From the NCBI GenBank assembly GCA_945910005.1, contig OX246741.1, positions 37,256,276 to 37,320,275 of the forward strand: a DNA stretch of 64,000 bases, read 5' to 3'. This document shows, in pieces, positions 57,210 through 64,000 of this stretch. The notes under the pieces were generated by a model. That model saw nothing but the letters and a program-made list of their open reading frames with translations, had not been told where the DNA came from and did not search any database. A program made the position numbers and the translations under genes. Each line of letters begins with the position of its first letter. The stretch's first letter is position 1. Source of the stretch: Isoperla grammatica. Taxonomy: Eukaryota; Arthropoda; Insecta; Plecoptera; Perlodidae.

Positions 57210-59235
57210 TTAGTCGTGAACCGTAGACTTGGACTTCCTCGGGCGTAAAACTCGGCGTTGCTGATCATCCACTTTTGTAGCCCAAGAAGGACTCGATACC
57301 CATTTCTTAAGCTGGTCAGCATTCGCTCTTCCCATACATTTGCCAGACTTAGGATCGACTAACTCAAAAGAGTTAGTGGCAATCTGTCGAGTGATTTGAT
57401 AAGGTCCGGAGTGGCGTGGAGCTAAACCAGCAGACACTGCCATCGCTGCATCACTGAGAACGTGAGCGTCTCGCAAAACTAGATCACCAACAACAAAGGG
57501 GTTTGGTTGACGACGGACATCATAGTTTTGTTTAGACTTAGCTTGAGCCGCGCTTGCACGAGTCCTCGCCCAGTGCCATGCGTCTGTTAATCGATGTTTG
57601 AGGTCCACGGCATATTCATGAACTTGGACGGCTGATGAATCCTCGTCGAGAGGGTCTCTGCGATCCCAGGGTGCGTGCAGGTCTCTGCCGTAGGTTAGCG
57701 TAGCAGGAGAGTACCCAGTTACCTCACTTACTGCGGTTCTTAATGCAAACGCTAAAGCATGAAGATGACGATCCCAATCTCGGTGGTTATCGCAGTAGGC
57801 TCGAATGCTTGTTTTTAGGGTACCATTATGCCTCTCCACCTGTTGCCCACAAGGCCTGTAAGGAACAGTATGGCGATCAGAAATGCCAAACAATGCCATC
57901 GTGCTTTTCCAGATGGCACTGACAAATTGTTTGCCGTTATCGCTCGAAATGGCATCAGGGAATCCATGACGACAGAACAGTTCTTCTAGTTTGGATGTTA
58001 TTTGCTTAGTAGTCGGGGAACGTAAAGGAAAAATTTCCGGGTACCTCGTGAACTTGTCGATGACGACCAAGATGTAAAGGAAATTGTTTCGCGAACGTGG
58101 TAGGGGCCCTACTAGATCGATGCTTAGCTCTGCAAACGGTCTGACCGCAGGCGAAACCTCCATGTATCCGAACTGTTTTTGTGACCTTGGTTTTATTCGC
58201 TGACAAGTTTGACAGGAGCGGACATACGTTAGAATATCATGTCTCATCCCTAGCCACGTGTAGCGTTCTTGGGTGCGATGTAATGTCTTGAAAAATCCGA
58301 GGTGACCGCTTAAAGGATGTGAGTGAGTTGCAGCCAAGACAATTTGACGCAGGTGTTGTGGCAACCAAACGCGGGGAGGCAACAGCTGGCTTACTCGCCA
58401 CATAACACCATCTGCATCTATCTCGGTTTCGCTAGCAAGATCCTTTGTCTGCCTCGAACACGTTACCGTAGTAGAGCTCTGGTTCCTCGTAACCACCCGA
58501 TGTATCTCCCGTAACTGTTCGTCCTGTAGCTGTTCCGCTGCTAGTTTAGGCATGTCTGTGAGGGTGTCAATTGAGATGGTCGCTAGGTTTGTAACGCATA
58601 CTTCTTGTGGAGGATCTTCAAAAGTAACTTCGGCATCAGGAGCTTCAACGAAGAGCGGCAATAGTTGATTCACAAACGTTGTTGAATCCAGGTGGGACGG
58701 CGGGTGTATGGCAATGGGGTGCCTACTGAGAGCATCAGCGGGAACGTTTGCTAGTCCTCTGCGGTACTTGATCGTACAATCGTACCCCTGCAAACGCAAC
58801 ACCCATCTTTTGACTCTGTTGGAGGCCAATTCTGTAGAAAACATCCAACTCAGAGAAGCGTGGTCACAAATAATATCAAAGCTTGTCATTTCAATGTATG
58901 GACGGAATTTATCCACCGCCCACACCACAGCGAGACATTCCCACTCCTGTACCGTGTAATTCTCTTCATGTTTACTGAGTGTCCGACTTATGATGGCAAC
59001 TGGCCGGAGAGGACTATTGGTTACGTTGGGGTCCGAGGCTTGGAGCAAAACCGCACCCAAACCTAAGCCACTCGCGTCTGTCTCGATCACAAAAGGTTGA
59101 TTTAAGTCCGGCAAAGCCAGATCTGTGACATAAGAGAGGGCATTTTTTAAAGCTATGAACGCATTTTTCTGGGGTAAGTCCCATGTCCAAGGAGTATGTA
59201 CCAGAAGCGGCAGGCAGCTCACGAGATGCGTGGGC
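57210..59235 (-). CDS. Gypsy RNase H and integrase, open frame
   Basis: The frame is open to a stop at 57210, just before the 3' LTR; the ORF opens at 59300 but its first roughly 20-30 codons are gag sequence read out of frame. RNase H shows FVIETDASGLGLGAVLLQ, QEWECLAVVWAVDKF and VPADALSRHP. Integrase has a zinc-binding part (HSHPLSGHLGF, CQTCQRIK) and a core with IDLVGPLPRS, ISSDNGKQF and VERHNGTLK for the D, D, E residues. A GPY-type C-terminus (HSGPYQITRQ) is followed by a basic tail. No stop or frameshift interrupts it. Protease and RT are missing upstream, so it is part of a deleted polyprotein. Confidence 0.9.
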
Positions 59236-59400
59236 AATAGTAGTAGGCTGTGTTTGCAAACGGAGTGGAATTGCTGCAGCTTTGGGAGACAACAGCTCAC
59301 GCAGCCTGTGATGGTATACCTCAGTACCCTCGGCTTGAAGAGCCATTAGCTTGTGAACAATGTCCAGAGGTAGCAAATCTTCTTGAAGAAACCCCTCCAT
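59195..59400 (-). pseudogene. Gypsy gag N-terminal remnant
   Basis: MEGFLQEDLLPLDIVHKLMA starts about 100 bp inside the 5' LTR and runs about 65 codons before reaching the deletion junction near 59195. There the RNase H frame takes over in a different register. Because the two parts are out of frame, no gag-pol fusion would be made from this copy without frameshifting. Confidence 0.65.
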
Positions 59401-59483
59401 TATGTCAAATGCGCCGGGGTTAGGAACTGATTTTATAAGCTACAAATAATAAACAGTGTTTAAACGTTACCTTATACTGCTTT

Positions 59484-59496
59484 GGACGAGCCCCCA
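59484..59496 (-). promoter_or_regulatory. Gypsy primer-binding site, tRNA-Pro-like
   Basis: Two bases inside the 5' LTR the minus strand reads TGGGGGCTCGTCC. This matches the well-known tRNA-Pro primer-binding start of many retroelements over 13 bases. Confidence 0.65.
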
Positions 59497-59498
59497 AT

Positions 59499-59796
59499 TG
59501 TAGCGTCGTCTAATATACAAATAACTGTTCTATAAATACTGCGTAATATTACTTTTATTTCCTCTTTTTAGAGATACAAAACACTCCTCCATTTCCCTTT
59601 TACAACAATCCCATTCTGTCTTTTCACCGCCTTCTCACTATTTCCAATCCTATAACTTAATCTGAATACTCCACGGTCTTCTTGATGCTTTATACAATTC
59701 CAATTACACCGCCTTCTTACTATTTCCATTCCTATAATTACAATACTAATCTAAACTACTAATGACTAATATAGTGTAAGCAGGCACACCGTGACA
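59499..59796 (-). repeat. Gypsy 5' LTR (298 bp)
   Basis: Read as identical to 56901-57198 over its full length and followed by the GTAC target duplication. Confidence 0.95.
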
Positions 59797-59800
59797 GTAC

Positions 59801-60640
59801 AATTTGCCAGACACGTATTTTATAGTCGGTTGTGCTAAGGTTGTTCTTTTTGATAGACATTAAATAAATAAATAGATGAATAAATAAATTATCACTGATA
59901 CCGTGTGTCGAACTATAAGAAACGCTTATTGTATGGTGTGATTTGCTATTGTTGTGTCACAGTCATGTTATACATTAGTAACCATATTCATTATGCATTG
60001 TTACAAGCTACGTATGCCTACCGCTAAATACTCATTGTACGGTGAGTTGTACTTGTGTGTCTGTTGTATAGGCCCATATACTTCGAAAGCTCGTAATAGT
60101 TGGAAACAGTTCCTATTGTTTTATTGGTGCTTTAAATTTATTAACGAAGTGCTATAGGGCCTATGCGTTATTTCATGTATTCCATGAATTATTTTGCTTT
60201 TGAGTATGGTAGAATGTGCAAGCCCAAGACTTGCCTCGAGCGCAAAGGCACCGAAGCCACCTGGCTGGCCTACGTACTCATATTGCTAAAGATTTATTAC
60301 CCCTTCGCCTGGAAAACCTGTCAAATCTCAGCACCCGCGATACGAGATGTATAGCCCGAAACTCGAGAGTAACGCCTGCACGAAATATTTGCCGATCCTC
60401 AAATCTAAATTGTTTCACCAGTCCTAAGCCGTCTTAAGACAACATATTATTATCACGCATGGGCTGTTGTACAATGATGAAACGAGTGACAGTTTGTTGT
60501 CGAATCATTCTATAGCAACCGATGTGCTTCGAGTGTCACAAAATCTCTTTACTTCTGTAAACCTCGATTAAGTTGAGCAACAAGTCAATAGTCCACTCCA
60601 TGTTCCATGTATGACAAGTCGAAGGTGAAAGTGGAAAGTA
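59801..60640. other. No gene recognised
   Basis: AT-rich DNA with an (AAAT)n-like patch near 59861-59888. No conserved frame was found. Confidence 0.4.
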
Positions 60641-60659
60641 TAGTTGGTGCAACCCCGCA

Positions 60660-60735
60660 CGGTGCGCGAACGGATGCGCGCGCGCCCGTCCACACTGGCT
60701 GCAACGTGCGCGCACGCATCCGTTCGAGGTTCGTT
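60660..60735. repeat. GC-rich inverted repeat
   Basis: CGAACGGATGCGCGCGCG and CGCGCACGCATCCGTTCG form about 18-bp arms around a roughly 30-bp loop. The flanks carry further GC-rich inverted pieces. It lies just before the satellite and may be a small MITE. Confidence 0.65.
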
Positions 60736-60758
60736 GAAATTACCGACTCTGGGTGGAT

Positions 60759-60867
60759 CGCCGAAATGTTGCAAGGCGCGGCTCGCGGGGCGCTGGAATG
60801 TTGCACGGCGCGGCTCGCGGGGCGCTGGAATGTTGCACGGCGTGGCTCGCGGGGCGATGAAATGTTG
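60759..60867 (+). repeat. 32-bp satellite, short left block
   Basis: Just over three units of the same 32-bp repeat that fills 61229-64000, separated from it by an insertion. Confidence 0.9.
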
Positions 60868-61228
60868 ATTGATTAATGGGGCTTAACGTCTGATATTTTT
60901 GCAACGATGGCTAATCGAGACAATGAGCGGGTGATAATGAAAATGAGAAGGATGATAATGAAGAATAAAGCCACATCCGAATCAGATCCATTGTACGTCG
61001 CGTGAGTCGTCATACGGGAGTCCAGCAAGGGAGGGCAGGGCCAAGTGGGAGGAGATGTATTCAATGGGACAGTGGGGGGGAAAGGGGATTGGGATGTGGA
61101 CTGCACTTCGTCTGACTTCTCCTCCTCGACCAGTCCGGCTTGGGTGGCCCTACCAGAAGCATACGCTTCCGCCGGCATAGCTCTCGGGATCAACAAAGCA
61201 CGCAAACCTGCCCACCACGATAAGGTGG
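60868..61228. mobile_element. Dispersed repeat inserted in the satellite
   Basis: About 360 bp of non-satellite sequence starts near ATTGATTAATGGGGCTTAAC and ends near CCCACCACGATAAGGTGGCA. Satellite lies on both sides, with TTG at each junction. From memory, similar ends occur in dispersed SINE-like repeats of other insects. Frames across it are extensions of satellite ORFs and are not genes. Confidence 0.55.
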
Positions 61229-64000
61229 CATTGCACGGCGCGGCTCGCGGGGCGCTGGAATGTTGCACGGCGCGGCTCGCGGGGCGCTGGAATGTTGCAC
61301 GGCGCGGCTCGCGGGGCGCTGGAATGTTGCACGGCGCGGCTCGCGGGGCGCTGGAATGTTGCACGGCGCGGCTCGCGGGGCGCTGGAATGTTGCACGGCG
61401 CGGCTTGCGGGGCGCTGGAATGTTGCACGGCGTGGCTCGCGGGGCGCTGGAATGTTGCACGGCGCGGCTCGCGGGGCGCTGGAATGTTGCACGGCGCGGC
61501 TCGCGGGGCGCCGAAATGTTGCACGGCGCGGCTCGCGGGGCGCTGGAATGTTGCACGGCGCGGCTCGCGGGGCGCCGAAATGTTGCACGGCGCGGCTCGC
61601 GGGGCGCCGAAATGTTGCACGGCGCGGCTCGCGGGGCGCCGAAATGTTGCACGGCGCGGCTCGCGGGGCGATGAAATGTTGCACGGCGCGGCTCGCGGGG
61701 CGCCGAAATGTTGCACGGCGCGGCTCGCGGGGCGCCGAAATGTTGCACGGCGCGGCTCGCGGGGCGCCGAAATGTTGCACGGCGCGGCTCGCGGGGCGCC
61801 GAAATGTTGCACGGCGCGGCTCGCGGGGCGCCGAAATGTTGCACGGCGCGGCTCGCGGGGCGCCGAAATGTTGCACGGTGCGGCTCGCGGGGCGCCGAAA
61901 TGTTGCACGGCGCGGCTCGCGGGGCGATGAAATGTTGCACGGCGCGGCTCGCGGGGCGCCGAAATGTTGCACGGCGCGGCTCGCGGGGCGCTGGAATGTT
62001 GCACGGCGCGGCTTGCGGGGCGCTAGGAATGTTGCGCGGCGCGGCTTGCGGGGCGCTGGAATGTTGCGCGGCGCGGCTTGCGGGGCGCTAGGAATGTTGC
62101 GCGGCGCGGCTTGCGGGGCGCTGGAATGTTGCGCGGCGCGGCTCGCGGGGCGCTGGAATGTTGCACGGCGCGGCTTGCGGGGCGCCGAAATGTTGCACGG
62201 CGCGGCTCGCAGGGCGATGAAATGTTGCACAGCGTGGCTCGCGGGGCGCTAGGAATGTTGCGCGGCGCGGCTTGCGGGGCGCTGGAATGTTGCGCGGCGC
62301 GGCTTGCGGGGCGCTAGGAATGTTGCGCGGCGCGGCTCGCGGGGCGCCGAAATGTTGCACAGCGTGGCTCGCGGGGCGCTAGGAATGTTGCGCGGCGCGG
62401 CTTGCGGGGCGCTGGAATGTTGCGCGGCGCGGCTTGCGGGGCGCTAGGAATGTTGCGCGGCGCGGCTTGCGGGGCGCTGGAATGTTGCGCGGCGCGGCTC
62501 GCGGGGCGCTGGAATGTTGCACGGCGCGGCTTGCGGGGCGCCGAAATGTTGCACGGCGCGGCTCGCAGGGCGATGAAATGTTGCACAGCGTGGCTCGCGG
62601 GGCGCTAGGAATGTTGCGCGGCGCGGCTTGCGGGGCGCTGGAATGTTGCACGGCGCGGCTCGCGGGGCGCCGAAATGTTGCACGGCGCGGCTTGCGGGGC
62701 GCCGAAATGTTGCACGGCGCGGCTCGCGGGGCGCTGGAATGTTGCACGGCGCGGCTTGCGGGGCGCTGGAATGTTGCACGGCGCGGCTCGCGGGGCGCCG
62801 AAATGTTGCACGGCGCGGCTCGCGGGGCGCTGGAATGTTGCACGGCGCGGCTTGCGGGGCGCTGGAATGTTGCACGGCGCGGCTCGCGGGGCGCTGCAAT
62901 GTTGCACGGCGCGGCTCGCGGGGCGCCGAAATGTTGCACAGCGTGGCTCGCGGGGCGCAGGAATGTTGCACGGCGCGGCTTGCGGGGCGCCGAAATGTTG
63001 CACAGCGTGGCTCGCGGGGCGCTGGAATGTTGCATGGCGTGGCCCGCGGGGCGCTGGAATGTTGCACGGCGCGGCTTGCGGGGCGCCGAAATGTTGCACA
63101 GCGTGGCTCGCGGGGCGCTGGAATGTTGCACGGCGCGGCTTGCGGGGCGCCGAAATGTTGCACAGCGTGGCTCGCGGGGCGCTGGAATGTTGCACGGCGC
63201 GGCTTGCGGGGCGCCGAAATGTTGCACGGCGTGGCTCGCGGGGCGCTGGAATGTTGCACGGCGCTGCTCGCGGGGCGCTGGAATGTTGCACGGCGCGGCT
63301 TGCGGGGCGCCGAAATGTTGCACGGCGTGGCTCGCGGGGCGCTGGAATGTTGCACGGCGCGGCTTGCGGGGCGATGAAATGTTGCACGGCGCGGCTCGCG
63401 GGGCGCTGGAATGTTGCACGGCGTGGCTCGCGGGGCGCTGGAATGTTGCACCTAGCGGCTTGCGGGGCGCCGAAATGTTGCACGGCGTGGCTCGCGGGGC
63501 GCTGGAATGTTGCACGGCACGGCTTGCGGGGCGCCGAAATGTTGCACGGCGTGGCTCGCGGGGCGCTGGAATGTTGCACGGCGCGGCTCGCGGGGCGCTG
63601 GAATGTTGCACGGCGCTGCTCGCGGGGCGCTGGAATGTTGCACGGCGCTGCTCGCGGGGCGCTGGAATGTTGCACGGCGCGGCTCGCAGGGCGATGAAAT
63701 GTTGCACGGCGTGGCTCGCGGGGCGCTGGAATGTTGCATGGCGCTGCTCGCGGGGCGCTGGAATGTTGCACGGCGCGGCTCGCAGGGCGATGAAATGTTG
63801 CACGGCGTGGCTCGCGGGGCGCTGGAATGTTGCACGGCGCGGCTTGCGGGGCGCTGGAATGTTGCACGGCGCTGCTCGCGGGGCGCTGGAATGTTGCACG
63901 GCGTGGCTCGCGGGGCGCTGGAATGTTGCACGGCGCGGCTCGCAGGGCGATGAAATGTTGCACGGCGTGGCTCGCGGGGCGCCGAAATGTTGCATGGCGC
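61229..64000 (+). repeat. GC-rich 32-bp satellite array
   Basis: About 86 units run off the window end. The consensus unit reads GGCGCGGCTCGCGGGG then CGCTGGAATGTTGCAC. Variants are mainly at one site (CTGGAA, CCGAAA, ATGAAA, and a 33-bp form CTAGGAA), and at CTCGCGG versus CTTGCGG and GGCGCGG versus GGCGTGG. Left units are mostly CTGG, units from about 61510 to 61990 mostly CCGA, and 62000-62640 shows a roughly 356-bp higher-order repeat. Because 32 is not a multiple of three and the unit has no stop in most phases, long ORFs exist on both strands; they cycle every 96 bp and are not genes. Confidence 0.96.

Larger units (their letters stand above)
56897..59800 (-). mobile_element. Ty3/gypsy element with identical LTRs, internally deleted
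   Basis: LTRs at 56901-57198 and 59499-59796 are 298 bp each and read identical. The target duplication GTAC lies at 56897-56900 and 59797-59800. Only about 2.3 kb lies between the LTRs: a gag start, then RNase H and integrase. The rest of gag, protease and RT are absent. Identical LTRs mean a very recent insertion, so the deleted form itself probably moved using enzymes from a full copy. Confidence 0.93.

Noticed and set aside
60873..63995. Long ORFs (up to 538 codons) on both strands over the satellite
   Set aside because: They repeat every 96 bp because a stop-free 32-bp unit is read in rotating phase. Overlapping ORFs of similar length exist in several frames, which argues against coding.

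Overview
This is a stretch of animal nuclear DNA. It is AT-rich, intron-containing, full of microsatellites and dominated by transposable elements; nothing in it looks prokaryotic. The only host gene recognised is two exons of an arthropod ionotropic receptor (IR), on the minus strand at about 46.6-48.6 kb. That gene, the BEL/Pao elements, the Dong-like LINEs and a tRNA-derived SINE together point to an insect. A hemimetabolous insect is my guess from the SINE and MITE types; it is not proven.

Layout. 1-6 kb: a diverged element with long inverted arms, carrying a nested hAT MITE and a 348-bp tandem duplication. 6.0-6.5 kb: a 16-bp minisatellite. 6.6-16.3 kb: an APE-type LINE ('LINE-C') split by a decayed BEL element ('BEL1', 5-bp target duplication). 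16.3-34.6 kb: LINEs interleaved with (TAA)n arrays. These are Dong/R4-like fragments D1-D4 on the plus strand and CR1/Jockey-like 'LINE-A' copies on the minus strand, with several hAT-type MITEs and one SINE between 21 and 27.3 kb. 34.6-45.85 kb: a young BEL element ('BEL2') inside Dong copy D4, itself interrupted in gag by a 4.4-kb element with about 900-bp inverted arms and a 3-bp target duplication. 46.6-48.6 kb: the IR exons, with MITEs in the intron and a 200-bp assembly gap. 49-54 kb: mostly unassigned AT-rich DNA with one Harbinger-type MITE and one SINE. 54.3-56.8 kb: an unclassified element with inverted ends. 56.9-59.8 kb: a Ty3/gypsy element with identical LTRs but no protease or reverse transcriptase. 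60.8-64 kb: a GC-rich 32-bp satellite running off the window end.

How it fits together. Insertion order can be read from the nesting. Dong-like LINEs end in (TAA)n and begin directly after (TAA)n, so each new copy seems to land in an older tail. The APE LINEs sit at the same arrays. BEL elements then landed in LINE coding sequence, and the long-armed element landed in BEL2. Most element genes carry nonsense or frameshift lesions; the gypsy pol fragment and the LINE-A2 RT reading frame are open. I saw no host operon, rRNA, true tRNA gene or CRISPR array.
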